Positions 54,185 through 63,340 are shown, counted from the stretch's first letter. The stretch is 64,000 bases of DNA from Reichenbachiella versicolor (GCF_003171675.1 NZ_QFZQ01000003.1:248001-312000), one strand, 5' to 3'. Notes: a model not told the origin generated them from the letters alone. Made by a program: numbers and translations.

Positions 54185-55549
54185 ATGAATCAATTAATGA
54201 TCAAACAATTTTTGAGAACCCGAACGTTTCAATTCGGTCTCATCTTGATTTTGCTTTTGGGTTTAATTAGTATCATTACTGGAAGGCAATTCTTAAATGA
54301 CCAAAGAGAGAGAATATCTCATGTAGTAGAGAAGCAAGAAGGACATATTGCTAGAAATATTGAGTTTCATGGCGACGACCTTGGTTTGCTTCTGTACTAT
54401 TTGAAGTTTTCATTAGTCAAAAAGCAAAGTCCGTTAGTAGCACTTTCTATTGGTCAGAATGATCTCAATCCAAGTATACAAAGTGTAAAAATACTTGCTC
54501 TGGAAGGGCAGAAGTATGATACAGATCTAGTTAATCCTACAAAGTTACTTTTTGGAAATCTAGACTTTAGTTTCATTCTTGTCTACGTTTTTCCTCTTTT
54601 GATTATAGCGTTTACTTATAATCTTTTGTCAGAGGAAGAGGAGTCTGGTACTTGGAAAATGGTCAGTGTAACGGTACAGTCAAAATTGAAGTTCCTATTA
54701 TCTAAGCTACTTGTAAGATTGATTTCCCTACTAGCAGTGATGAGCTTTCTATTTATTGCAGCCAGCTTAGTATTAGACATTCCATGGAATGAGGCGTTTT
54801 TTGCCTTTTATATGATTGGTGTTTTGTATCAAGTATTTTGGTTTGCAATTTGTTTTTGGGTCATTTGTTTAAAGAGAAATTCAAGTTTCAATGCCGTAGT
54901 ATTATTATTCTTTTGGCTGATGCTGGTAGTGTTATTACCTGCTGTAGTTAACAATGCTGTCACGAATAGATACCCAGTTCCGGAGGCATTGACTACGATG
55001 ATCAAGCAAAGAGATGGGTACCATCAAAAGTGGGACACTAATAAAAGGGAAACCTTGGTAAAGTTCTATAAGAGCTATCCACAGTTTGAGTCTTTTGGCT
55101 TCCCACCAGAAGAGGGGTTCAATTGGTTATGGTATTACGCGATGCAGCATCTCGGTGACGATGAATCTGTTGAGGAAAGTAAAGCTATGGCTTCTAAGAT
55201 TATAGAACGTGAAGAAATGAGTAAGCAAATCGGTCAATTCTTCCCGTCTATGTATGCATTGCTTACATTTAATGAGCTTGCTGAGACTAGTTTAGTTGAT
55301 CATATGAGCTTTCTTGAACGTACCAATAAGTTTCACGAAGATACGAGGCTCTATTTTTATCCAAAGATATTCTCAGAGTCTACTGCAGATGATGTAGAAT
55401 GGGAGAAGTTCAAGCCGAAATTTTATGAAGGAAGGAATCAATCTTTTTCATGGACAGGTCTTCTACCTTTAGCGTCGGTAATACTGTTTTTCATTGGGTT
55501 GTCAGCCTTTATGTATAGAAGAAACTTTGTTTCAATTGCCAATGATTAA
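54185..55549 (+). CDS. ABC-2-type permease with DUF3526-like soluble domain (second)
   Basis: The product has 454 residues and the same plan as the gene before: first helix near 16-33, helices from about 125 to 270 including VYVFPLLIIAFTYNLLSEEE and ESGTWKMVSVTVQSKLKFLL, a large loop (about 275-425) and a last helix at 425-447. Together the two permeases would form a heterodimer in the inner membrane. No catalytic motif is in the loops. It is the final gene of the operon and is followed by a terminator hairpin. Substrate is unknown. Confidence 0.8.
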   Translation: MNQLMIKQFLRTRTFQFGLILILLLGLISIITGRQFLNDQRERISHVVEKQEGHIARNIEFHGDDLGLLLYYLKFSLVKKQSPLVALSIGQNDLNPSIQSVKILALEGQKYDTDLVNPTKLLFGNLDFSFILVYVFPLLIIAFTYNLLSEEEESGTWKMVSVTVQSKLKFLLSKLLVRLISLLAVMSFLFIAASLVLDIPWNEAFFAFYMIGVLYQVFWFAICFWVICLKRNSSFNAVVLLFFWLMLVVLLPAVVNNAVTNRYPVPEALTTMIKQRDGYHQKWDTNKRETLVKFYKSYPQFESFGFPPEEGFNWLWYYAMQHLGDDESVEESKAMASKIIEREEMSKQIGQFFPSMYALLTFNELAETSLVDHMSFLERTNKFHEDTRLYFYPKIFSESTADDVEWEKFKPKFYEGRNQSFSWTGLLPLASVILFFIGLSAFMYRRNFVSIAND

Positions 55550-55601
55550 ACGTCTAAAAGTGAAACTTTAAACTCTACTGGATCAATAGAATGATAATTC
55601 G

Positions 55602-55648
55602 GAAAGAATCATAACCTGATCCAATCTCGGATAGATTATGATTCTTTC
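55602..55648. terminator. 13-bp stem hairpin between convergent operons
   Basis: GAAAGAATCATAA (55602-55614) and TTATGATTCTTTC (55636-55648) are exact complements with a 21-nt loop. The hairpin lies between the end of the permease operon and the end of uxuA on the other strand, a position expected for a bidirectional terminator. Confidence 0.6.
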
Positions 55649-55661
55649 ATGATTGCCAGAA

Positions 55662-56855
55662 TTATTTGTGATCAGCCTTTGACCTTCTTATCCCAAGTTC
55701 TAAACCTCTCAATTCAGCCAAACCTCTAAGACGTCCAATAGCCGTATATCCTGGGTTTCCTGGGTTTTTTAAGTCATTGAGCATGCGATGCCCATGATCA
55801 GGTCTGAATGGCATTCTTAGATCTAATCTACCATCAGTATTCCTGTTCTCCTGCTCTTCTACCAGAGCTTTCATGACTGCGTACATATCTACATCACCGT
55901 CCAAATGATCCGCTTCATGAAAATTGCCCTTTTCATCTCGTTTAGTAGCTCTAAGATGGATGAAGTGAATTCTATCCCCAAGTCTCTTGACCATTCCAGA
56001 GAGATCATTATCAGCTCTGACTCCAAAAGATCCGGTACAGAAGGTCAATCCGCAGTGAACATTAGGCACAGCATCAAATAGGTCCACGACATCCTGCTCA
56101 GTACTCATTACCCTTGGAAGTCCTAATATGAAAAATGGAGGATCATCAGGATGAATGCATAGTCTCACTCCAGCTTCTTCAGCAGCAGGTGTAATTTCAT
56201 TTAAGAAATAGAACAAATGCTCCTTCATCTTCTTGACATCAATGTTGTCATATGTATCTAAGATACTCTGAAATTCATCTAAAGAATATCCTTCCTCTGC
56301 TCCAGGAAGTCCAGCGATAATGCTGTCCACGATGTTTTTTCTTTGCGCATCATTCATGCTTTCGAAGCGTTTCCTAGCTTCTTCTTGTTCCTCTTCAGAA
56401 TAAGTCGCTGATGCTCCGGGACGCTTCAGTAGATGCAGTTCAAATACTGCCATGTCAAGCTTGCTATATCCCAGACATGTCGATCCATCTTCGAAGGGAT
56501 AGTCTAGATTGGTTCTAGTCCAGTCTACTACAGGCATGAAGTTGTAGCAGACAGTATCTATTCCGCAGGCTCCCAAGTTTCGGATAGTCTGCTTATAGTT
56601 TTCAATATATAGCTTGTAGTCACCAGTTTGGCGCTTGATATCTTCATGAACTGGTACACTTTCTACTACACTCCAAGTAAGACCTTCAGACTCGATAATT
56701 GACTTTCTTTCCTTAATCTCATCGATGGTCCATACCTCCCCATTTGGGATATGGTGAAGTGCAGTGACAATACCTGTTGCACCTGCTTGTTTCACATCCT
56801 CGAGTGATACATAATCATTAGGACCATACCACCTCCATGTTTGCTCTAATCTCAT
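55662..56855 (-). CDS. uxuA: D-mannonate dehydratase
   Basis: UxuA dehydrates D-mannonate to 2-keto-3-deoxygluconate. The 397-residue product is of normal length and begins [20 protein letters not shown], a hallmark UxuA start. Other family blocks are [38 protein letters not shown] with metal-binding His and Asp, [15 protein letters not shown], and HGHRMLND near the C-terminus. It follows the SDR gene by 12 bp on the same strand and is the second gene of a hexuronate-degrading operon. Its product would be the substrate of the KdgK-like kinase at 30.9 kb. Confidence 0.95.
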   Translation of the reverse strand: MRLEQTWRWYGPNDYVSLEDVKQAGATGIVTALHHIPNGEVWTIDEIKERKSIIESEGLTWSVVESVPVHEDIKRQTGDYKLYIENYKQTIRNLGACGIDTVCYNFMPVVDWTRTNLDYPFEDGSTCLGYSKLDMAVFELHLLKRPGASATYSEEEQEEARKRFESMNDAQRKNIVDSIIAGLPGAEEGYSLDEFQSILDTYDNIDVKKMKEHLFYFLNEITPAAEEAGVRLCIHPDDPPFFILGLPRVMSTEQDVVDLFDAVPNVHCGLTFCTGSFGVRADNDLSGMVKRLGDRIHFIHLRATKRDEKGNFHEADHLDGDVDMYAVMKALVEEQENRNTDGRLDLRMPFRPDHGHRMLNDLKNPGNPGYTAIGRLRGLAELRGLELGIRRSKADHK

Positions 56856-56867
56856 CTTTTTTAACTC

Positions 56868-57683
56868 TTATACTCCACTAAATGCATTGAACCCTCCATC
56901 GACTGGTACTACTATACCAGTTATAAATGTTGAAGAATCATCTATTAACCATTCCAATGTTCCAACTAGTTCTTCAGGTTTACCAAATCGTTTCATCGGA
57001 GTTTGACTTAGAATGGTATTGCCTCTATCAGTAAGGCTTCCGTCAGAGTTAGTAAGCAATGCTCTATTTTGATCCGTTAAAAAGAATCCCGGAGCTATGG
57101 CATTCACTCTGATACCTGCAGAAGCGAAGTGTACTGCCATCCATTCTGTGAAGTTGGATATGGCGGCTTTAGCAGCACTATAAGCCATTACTTTAGTCAT
57201 CGGTGAATAGGCACTCATGGATGATAGATTGATGATGGAACAGCCTTCTTTGCCAATCATATCTTTTCCGAAGATTTGGGAAGGAAGGAATGTGCCGAGG
57301 AAGTTTAAGTCAAATACTCCTCCAACAGCTTTGTGATCCAAATCGAAGAATCCTTTTCCTTCATTAGTTGTTGAATCAAACTCGGTCATGGAAGTAGTAG
57401 CATCGGGATGGTTGCCTCCAGCACCATTGATGAGAACATCGCAAGTACCAAGCTCACTTTTAATACTCTGGTGTGCACTGAGTAAGGCATCTTTATCTAG
57501 AACATCAGCAGCGATAGCTAGTACGGTCCCACCAGTTTCTTTGATTTCATTGGCTACATTTTCGAGCTTTGAAAGTGTTCTCCCAATTAGAGCTATTTTA
57601 AATCCTTGTAGGGAAAGGTGTTTAGCCATGACGCTGCACAGTACGCCTGATCCTCCTGTGACTACAGCTACTTTATCCTTCAT
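56868..57683 (-). CDS. SDR-family oxidoreductase, probable D-mannonate oxidoreductase
   Basis: The product has 271 residues. It is a classical SDR with the NAD(P) motif TGGSGVLCSVMAK, NGAGGNHPDA, the catalytic Ser in SSMSAYSP, and the YSAAKAA pair (Tyr and Lys). In Bacteroidota an SDR next to uxuA acts as D-mannonate oxidoreductase, reducing D-fructuronate to D-mannonate, in place of the unrelated E. coli UxuB. That role is inferred from context; gluconate or ketogluconate reductases are close relatives. It is the first gene of the operon, with a double GTTAAC motif just upstream. Confidence 0.87.
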   Translation of the reverse strand: MKDKVAVVTGGSGVLCSVMAKHLSLQGFKIALIGRTLSKLENVANEIKETGGTVLAIAADVLDKDALLSAHQSIKSELGTCDVLINGAGGNHPDATTSMTEFDSTTNEGKGFFDLDHKAVGGVFDLNFLGTFLPSQIFGKDMIGKEGCSIINLSSMSAYSPMTKVMAYSAAKAAISNFTEWMAVHFASAGIRVNAIAPGFFLTDQNRALLTNSDGSLTDRGNTILSQTPMKRFGKPEELVGTLEWLIDDSSTFITGIVVPVDGGFNAFSGV

Positions 57684-57706
57684 ATCTTTTTATTTTTTTT
57701 AGCAAT

Positions 57707-57730
57707 GTTAACGCTATGGTGTACGTTAAC
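57707..57730. promoter_or_regulatory. Two GTTAACG operator-like sites upstream of the uxu operon
   Basis: TGTTAACG (57706-57713) and CGTTAACG (57724-57731) repeat a palindromic GTTAAC core 18 bp apart, within 25 bp of the SDR start. Such cores are typical of LacI- or GntR-family operators. No regulator gene is adjacent. Confidence 0.45.
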
Positions 57731-57934
57731 GCAACTCAAAATTAACTGAAAGATAGAAGATTGCCAATTCCTGTATAACGCGGGATCATGAGACTACGTA
57801 ATCTAAACCTGGTTCTGATATCGAAATATTTTGGTACCAATAAGCTAGTTTCAATCTACCAGTTAAAAAGGGATTAACTTTTTAAAGATTGTCTATCTTA
57901 AGATTACAAATAATTCAAATTACTTATTCACCCA

Positions 57935-59041
57935 TTGAACTTTAGTCCCAAGTTTTATCGAAATCTAAGTCGGACCTTCCCATTTGGCATCATCTGGCTG
58001 ATTACGGGTTGGATATTTCTATTTACCGAGTCTGTATCTACTGGGTATCAAAATGTTTACCCAGAGGAATCTATTACTTTAACTCTACCAGTCTTTGTAT
58101 TTGCTTCTTTCGCTCTTCTGATTGTAGGTATGCTTGTAGGAGTTATTGAACTAGTGGTACTTGAGAATAGATTGACACAATTTAGCCTAGGTAAAAAGGT
58201 ACTTTATAAGTTTCTGATTTATACGATCCTGATGTGTTTTATCATCGTTGTGGCCTTTATGCTGGCAACGAGCATTGAATTGGGCACCAATCCTTTTGAT
58301 TCACAAGTAGTGGAAAAGACAACTCGGTTTATGGGAAGTATAGTGCTTTTGAATACTATCGTTCAGTTGTGCTTTCAGTTGATGCTGAGTCTACTCTATG
58401 CGGCTATTAGTGAAAACTTAGGCTATCAAGTGCTCTTCAATTTCTTCACAGGTAAATATCATAAGCCGAAAAAGGAACGTAGGATCTTCATGTTTTTGGA
58501 TATGAAAAGTTCTACTTCTATCGCTGAATCATTGGGAAATGAAAAGTATTTCCAGCTGTTGCAGGCTTATTATGATTCGATGTCTGACGCCATCATCAAT
58601 ACGCATGGTGAAGTTTACCAATATATAGGGGATGAGGTAGTGATAACGTGGATGGAAGAGAGAGGAGTGGAGAACAGCAACTGTTTACTTTGTTTTCAAA
58701 AAATCAGAGAAAGTATATCTGCGAAGCGTTTAGATTTTAAAACCAAATTTGGACTGATCCCAGAATTCAAAGCGGCGATTCATCTAGGAGAAGTTACTAC
58801 TGGAGAGATAGGAGCATTGAAGAAAGAAGTGATCTATACTGGGGATGTTCTTAATACTACTGCCAGAGTGCAAGGGCTTTGCAACCAATATAAGACTGAC
58901 CTTATTTTTACTGAGGATTTACTTCATGCTTTGCCAAATCGAAAAGCAATTAGCTATCATTTCTTAGGGGAGCTTTCATTGAAAGGTAAGACGCAAAAAG
59001 TCAAGTTGTACGATGCTATGGCTGATCAATACTCTGTTTAG
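57935..59041 (+). CDS. Membrane-anchored class III adenylate/guanylate cyclase
   Basis: The product has 368 residues. Four or so membrane helices (about 17-165) precede a C-terminal class III cyclase domain (about 185-340). The metal-binding Asp residues appear in FMFLDMKSSTSIAESLG and YQYIGDEVVITW, and the later part has IHLGEVTTGEIGALKKEVIYTGDVLNTTARV, with the Asn and Arg that stabilise the transition state (NTTAR). Thus it is probably active and makes cAMP or cGMP; substrate choice is not clear. No ATG precedes the first helix, so a TTG at 57935 is taken as the start. No obvious partner gene is close by. Confidence 0.82.
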   Translation: MNFSPKFYRNLSRTFPFGIIWLITGWIFLFTESVSTGYQNVYPEESITLTLPVFVFASFALLIVGMLVGVIELVVLENRLTQFSLGKKVLYKFLIYTILMCFIIVVAFMLATSIELGTNPFDSQVVEKTTRFMGSIVLLNTIVQLCFQLMLSLLYAAISENLGYQVLFNFFTGKYHKPKKERRIFMFLDMKSSTSIAESLGNEKYFQLLQAYYDSMSDAIINTHGEVYQYIGDEVVITWMEERGVENSNCLLCFQKIRESISAKRLDFKTKFGLIPEFKAAIHLGEVTTGEIGALKKEVIYTGDVLNTTARVQGLCNQYKTDLIFTEDLLHALPNRKAISYHFLGELSLKGKTQKVKLYDAMADQYSV

Positions 59042-59256
59042 ATCATTTGGGTAGTGAGTGGGGATTTTTTTGATTAGTTATTCGTATAGGGTATAGGCCG
59101 TTGTACAAAATGCCCCTTGAATTGTCAAAGACTACCCCGTGTCTGTTGAAGAAATTGAGTATTGAACAAGAGTTTGACCAGTTCTAATCTAGTCTGTTAA
59201 TAAGGATTAAGTACTTCATCTATAGAGATTTATGGATTAACTATAAAATTTTTATT

Positions 59257-60795
59257 ATGATTAAACTTAATACCCTAAAAGCGGCTATGCTTATAGCTGT
59301 AGCCGCTCTATGTGTGTCTAATGTCATCGCACAACCCAATCCTCCTTCTGGTAAAAAATGGCAAAAGGTTGAAAACCTTTCTGATGAGTTTGATACTTGG
59401 GATGGTACTAAATGGACGAAGCCTTTGTGGAACTATGGTGAGCCAGTGCAGATGGTCTCAGGAAATTCAGGAGTATCAGGTGGTAACTTGTGGATCAAAG
59501 CTACTCATGACTCTGGTTCATCGAGGTGGTTTCAGACATCACGAGTGATGTCCAAGGAAAGAATAACCTTCCCAATGTATACGGAATGCAGTATGATAAC
59601 TGCGCATATTTCTGCGTTTAGCACTTATTGGCTGAACAATGGGGATATAGATGACCGAGATGAAATTGATATCTGTGAGCACAACTCTAAACCATCGTGG
59701 CCTGGAGACGCAGACCGTGCCTATGAAATGTATTCTCAATACTTCATTGTCAAAAATGGCGTGACAGAGAGAGCGCATATGCCAAGAGTTGATACTCGAA
59801 ATTTACCCAATAGCAATCCTGCCAAGGGTAAAAAGTGGAATGAAACTTATCAAACGTTGGGATGCTATTGGAAGGACGAACATAATGTTTCTTTCTATAT
59901 CAATGGTCAAGAGGTAGGTAGTGTTCAGTCCACTAAGGTATTTACCAGAAGTTTGAACATCATCTGGGACCTATGGACTGCCGATGAGGCATGGACTGGA
60001 GGAATAGCCAATCCAAATGACCTGTCCAACAATAACATCAATACGATGTATGTGGACTGGATACATACTTACAAACTGATAGATAATCCTAGCGGTGGTT
60101 CGACTAAGTATTTTCTAGTAAATAGAGAAACGGGTAAGAAAGTTCGTACGTCAGGAAACGCGGAAAACACTCCTTTGGAATTGGTACCTTCTACATGGAA
60201 TGGCGCTTCTACCCAATGGGAAAAAATCAATACTGATAATGGCTACTTCTATTTTAAGAATGTAAGCAATGGCATGTATTTTAGACCAATAGATGATACT
60301 GAAAATAGTGTGCTAGTTCAGAAACCAACTTCATACAGCGGTAGCTGGACCCAATGGAAAATAGTCTCTTCTTCGGGAGGATATTTTTACTTAGAGAACA
60401 GAGCTACGGGAGATTATTTCCGTCCTGAGACTAGTGCCAATTATAGTGATATCATCCAGAAGCCATCATCATGGAATGGCAACTGGACACAGTGGGCTTT
60501 GATTCCAGTAAGTAATTTCAGATTGACAGCATTGAGTGAAGTTGAATCGACAGAAGCCAATGTTGATTTTAGTTTGGCTCCCAACCCCGCAGAAGGATAT
60601 GTGAAGGTACTAGTACAAGGACTGGTTGACAATGCGGAAGTTTCACTTTCAGACTTTCAAGGAAGAGAAGTTTATAAGCGTTCAATTTCAGAGGGACAAT
60701 TGTCTATAGATACTAGAAATCTGAAAGCAGGCATATATCTAGTGAAAGTCTATACGGCTGGGAAATCAACGATCAAGAAGTTGATAGTTCGGTGA
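59257..60795 (+). CDS. Secreted GH16 agarase/porphyranase-type endo-hydrolase with CBM13-like domain and T9SS tail
   Basis: The product has 512 residues. A Sec signal (MLIAVAALCVSNVIAQ) is followed by a GH16 catalytic domain (about 30-275) with the active-site signature EIDICE (Glu136 nucleophile, Asp138, Glu141 acid/base), FSTYWLNNGDIDDRDE and WTADEAWTGG, features shared with beta-agarases and beta-porphyranases. A ricin/CBM13-like beta-trefoil region (about 280-425) contains three repeats with YFLVNRETG and QWEKINTDNGYFYF. The last 75 residues are a type A T9SS sorting domain (FSLAPNPAEGYVKVLV to TIKKLIVR). It would cut agar-type galactans outside the cell. Agarose versus porphyran specificity cannot be settled from sequence. 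Confidence 0.87.
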   Translation: MIKLNTLKAAMLIAVAALCVSNVIAQPNPPSGKKWQKVENLSDEFDTWDGTKWTKPLWNYGEPVQMVSGNSGVSGGNLWIKATHDSGSSRWFQTSRVMSKERITFPMYTECSMITAHISAFSTYWLNNGDIDDRDEIDICEHNSKPSWPGDADRAYEMYSQYFIVKNGVTERAHMPRVDTRNLPNSNPAKGKKWNETYQTLGCYWKDEHNVSFYINGQEVGSVQSTKVFTRSLNIIWDLWTADEAWTGGIANPNDLSNNNINTMYVDWIHTYKLIDNPSGGSTKYFLVNRETGKKVRTSGNAENTPLELVPSTWNGASTQWEKINTDNGYFYFKNVSNGMYFRPIDDTENSVLVQKPTSYSGSWTQWKIVSSSGGYFYLENRATGDYFRPETSANYSDIIQKPSSWNGNWTQWALIPVSNFRLTALSEVESTEANVDFSLAPNPAEGYVKVLVQGLVDNAEVSLSDFQGREVYKRSISEGQLSIDTRNLKAGIYLVKVYTAGKSTIKKLIVR

Positions 60796-60822
60796 TGAAT
60801 AATCACTGATTACATGATATGA

Positions 60823-60851
60823 AAAAAGCACTCGAATGAGAGTGCTTTTTT
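60823..60851. terminator. Bidirectional hairpin terminator after the GH16 gene
   Basis: AAAAAAGCACTC and GAGTGCTTTTTT form a perfect 12-bp stem with a short loop, ending in T residues on both strands. It separates the GH16 gene from the convergent coiled-coil protein gene. Confidence 0.8.
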
Positions 60852-60874
60852 CAATATGATTTTAACCTTGAGGT

Positions 60875-61516
60875 TTAGCTCTTCACGATATGACGTGCAG
60901 CTTCGTAGCCTATGTAGAAAGTTACATTTGATCTACGGAACCTCGACATTACCTTGTCCAATCTAGTCAAGGCTTTGTTACCTTCCTCAAATAGCTCTTC
61001 CAAGCTTTGGGTAGCGATTCTAGAAGCAATCTGATAGGCCCTAGGCATACCACGTTTTTCCTGAAAAGAATTGAAGTTAGTTTTTACATCCTCGATTTGC
61101 TCTACCGTCATTCCGTAATCCGCCATAGCGTCCACATTTTTCTCAAGTAGACCAATTACATTTTTGGTCTTAGTTTCGAATTCTTCATGTGACAATCTGA
61201 AATAGTCTGACTTAGAATTAGAAGCTTGGGCAAGTAACTCAGAGTCATTCATATCGTCTGCATAAGCCTCAAGTGAATCATCCAAAATATCCATTTTATC
61301 AGCTATGACTTGTTTTAGTTCCCTGATTGACCCTCCGATAGTTATTTGAGCAGAATCTTGATCCAACGCATTTTGCTTGATGCCCTCGATAACTTGATTC
61401 AAAGCCGTTTTGTATTTAGTAAGGATAGGGATAGCGTTCCAAATAGCGGCATTATGGTCTAGATACAGGTTTGTAGCCTCGAACATTTCAAGGCGGTTAA
61501 TTTGCGATTGTTGCAT
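60875..61516 (-). CDS. Predicted helical protein, function unknown
   Basis: The product has 213 residues and is almost all alpha-helical. Repeated charged heptads (LVHEEFETKTKNVIGLLEK-like segments, LEELFEEGNKALTRLDKVMS) suggest coiled coils or a helical bundle. No signal peptide or membrane helix is seen, so it is likely cytoplasmic. Homologues of this length are hypothetical proteins in Bacteroidota, to my knowledge without an assigned role. The start ATG at 61516 lies only about 60 bp from a long 21-bp repeat array, so its promoter region either includes or abuts the array. Confidence 0.6.
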   Translation of the reverse strand: MQQSQINRLEMFEATNLYLDHNAAIWNAIPILTKYKTALNQVIEGIKQNALDQDSAQITIGGSIRELKQVIADKMDILDDSLEAYADDMNDSELLAQASNSKSDYFRLSHEEFETKTKNVIGLLEKNVDAMADYGMTVEQIEDVKTNFNSFQEKRGMPRAYQIASRIATQSLEELFEEGNKALTRLDKVMSRFRRSNVTFYIGYEAARHIVKS

Positions 61517-61576
61517 ACTTTTTTAAAAATATTGATTTAATAATGGCTGAAATTTAAATATAACGGTTTAATAATC

Positions 61577-61849
61577 TATGCATAATGATGAAAATCATGT
61601 GCAGCGTCTAAAGATATCTATGCAGTGCCTCAAGGTATCTGTGCAGTCATTTGAGATGTCTGTGCAGAGCATTGGGCCGTGTGTGCAGACGTTTGAGATA
61701 GTTGTGCATAGTATTCGAAGGCCTATGCAGAGCGTTTGGAGCACTGTGCAGACTGTTAAGGTACCTATGCAATACTCAAAGCATGCTGTGCAATAGAATC
61801 AGGGAAGTTTGCAGAGACTCAAGGGCTATTTGCAAAACCTCCTTAAATA
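61577..61849. repeat. Array B: thirteen 21-bp degenerate tandem units in perfect register
   Basis: TRTGCA or TTTGCA cores start at 61577, 61598, 61619, 61640, 61661, 61682, 61703, 61724, 61745, 61766, 61787, 61808 and 61829, always 21 bp apart. The consensus is TGTGCAG followed by four variable bases and a TYNARG-like patch, the rest being free. An open frame of 72 codons runs through the first ten units, but the periodicity continues in phase for two more units past its stop, so the repeat is a DNA- or RNA-level feature. It lies upstream of the helical protein gene (minus strand) and upstream of the esterase gene. Confidence 0.85.
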
Positions 61850-62182
61850 AGTTGACAGGTTTAACACTAATACTAATATGAGTTTACAATGAACTCATTA
61901 ATCCTAATTGTACTTTACAGAGCTCTGCTTAGTCCTATGAAGAGTAGACAGGATTGGTTTTAGTCCTTCTTGGAGTTGTCTTTTTATTACTTAATCCTTC
62001 ATATAGTTGTCTATTTACTAGCCAATGGAAATGAAGTGACTTTCTAGAGAATTGCTTTTGCTTAACTATTTCTTAATTCAATGTATAAATAAAAGAGGTT
62101 TAGATCTTTTGGTAATTAGTTTAGAATTGCACCTTCATACTATAAGGAAATTGAATAGGGTTTTATCCTCATTGCACCATAC
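61850..62182. other. Gene-free stretch between array B and the esterase gene
   Basis: About 330 bp of AT-rich DNA. A short direct repeat, AGTTGTCT, occurs twice near 61975 and 62020. Otherwise nothing was seen; it should hold the esterase promoter. Confidence 0.4.
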
Positions 62183-63187
62183 ATGAAAACAGCTATTGTT
62201 TATTTTCAGATATACATTCTCTTGTTCTTTTTATTCTCATGTTCAAAAGGAGATGAGGAAACCATCGAGGAGATAACGGTTGAAGAAACCATAGACGAAG
62301 TAGAGACAGATGATGATGGAGAAACGATCGATGAGGAAGATTTCAACTACGAATTTACTAAGCAGCACTTCTTACACGATTTGACAGGAGCATCTTTTCC
62401 TTATAGTTTCTTTCAACCAAAAGGCGCCGATATTCTTTCTGATCAAAAATACCCTTTGATTATCGCTCTACATGGTACAGAGTATTACCTAAAATCCGAA
62501 GCTGAATTTCTCAATGATTCAAAGACGGGCTACATGGCACTGGCTTGGATAGAAAAAGAAAATCAAAAACAATATCCAGCCTACGTCGTCGCGCCCAATC
62601 TCAATAATGGACTATGGACCAAACACTTTGAATATAATGATGGTTGGGCAGGTGAGGAGTCTATTGATTTTATAGAAAAGCTTTTAACTACTCTATTGGC
62701 GGACTATCCTAACATAGATGAAAATAGAATCTACCTAACGGGTCATTCTATGGGAGGTGGGGCTACTTGGTATATCGCTACTCAGATGAAAGAAAGACTG
62801 GCGGCCATTGTGCCATTTGCACAGTCACTGTCTGTTAACAATTCTAGATTTCAAGAAGTGCTTTCCAATATTGACAATGACACCTTCAAAAATATCCCAA
62901 TATGGGAGTTTATTCATCAAGATGACAAAGTAGGAGGTGCAAAAACATCAAGAATGATGTTTAGTAGATTACAGAGTAAGGGATATAGTCCTGTTTATAC
63001 ACACTGGTATGATGATCAAGAGTTTAGCCTGACAGACGCAGCTATCGAAACAGCAATAGGTAATAATAAAAAGTACTTTTATTCAGAGTACGCATATGAT
63101 TGCGGTGACGATTGTCATTACGTCATGACCACAGCCCTCAAACAAGACTATCTTTTCAAATGGCTGTTTAGTCAGAGGAAGGGGTGA
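62183..63187 (+). CDS. Lipoprotein alpha/beta-hydrolase (esterase, feruloyl/PHB-depolymerase-like)
   Basis: The product has 334 residues. The lipoprotein signal ends LLFFLFSCSKG, followed by an acidic Glu/Asp/Thr-rich linker (about 22-57), as is common in surface lipoproteins. The alpha/beta-hydrolase fold starts near PLIIALHGTEYYL (oxyanion region HG). The nucleophile elbow is GHSMGGGAT, the acid is likely in WEFIHQDDKVG, and the His in CGDDCHYVMT. It resembles esterases of the CE1/PHB-depolymerase group that act on polysaccharide side chains. The substrate is not known. The gene is isolated, with a hairpin after it. Confidence 0.8.
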   Translation: MKTAIVYFQIYILLFFLFSCSKGDEETIEEITVEETIDEVETDDDGETIDEEDFNYEFTKQHFLHDLTGASFPYSFFQPKGADILSDQKYPLIIALHGTEYYLKSEAEFLNDSKTGYMALAWIEKENQKQYPAYVVAPNLNNGLWTKHFEYNDGWAGEESIDFIEKLLTTLLADYPNIDENRIYLTGHSMGGGATWYIATQMKERLAAIVPFAQSLSVNNSRFQEVLSNIDNDTFKNIPIWEFIHQDDKVGGAKTSRMMFSRLQSKGYSPVYTHWYDDQEFSLTDAAIETAIGNNKKYFYSEYAYDCGDDCHYVMTTALKQDYLFKWLFSQRKG

Positions 63188-63244
63188 TCACGCTAAAAAA
63201 ATATGCTGACTTTACAGAATTAATTCTTTACTAAGACCATTAAT

Positions 63245-63297
63245 TAAAAGAGCGTCTAATTGATAAATAGTTTTCAATATCAATAGACACTCTTTTT
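63245..63297. terminator. Hairpin between convergent genes
   Basis: AAAAGAGCGTCTAATTGATA pairs, with one mismatch and one bulge, with TATCAATAGACACTCTTTTT at the other end of the stretch. The T-run at the right end and the A-run at the left suit termination of the esterase gene and of the minus-strand gene ending at 63341. Confidence 0.65.
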
Positions 63298-63340
63298 GTA
63301 TCTAGTCTTCAAGATTGCTTTTCGATCTTGATCGTGGAAT

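Noticed and set aside
61578-61796. 72-codon frame with a 7-residue repeat inside array B
   Set aside because: The DNA period continues in phase for two more units after the stop, so the frame is a by-product of 21 being divisible by three.
61577-61849. CRISPR array
   Set aside because: The whole unit is 21 bp, far shorter than a CRISPR repeat plus spacer, repeats are degenerate, and no cas gene is near. The same holds for the array at 13814-14000.
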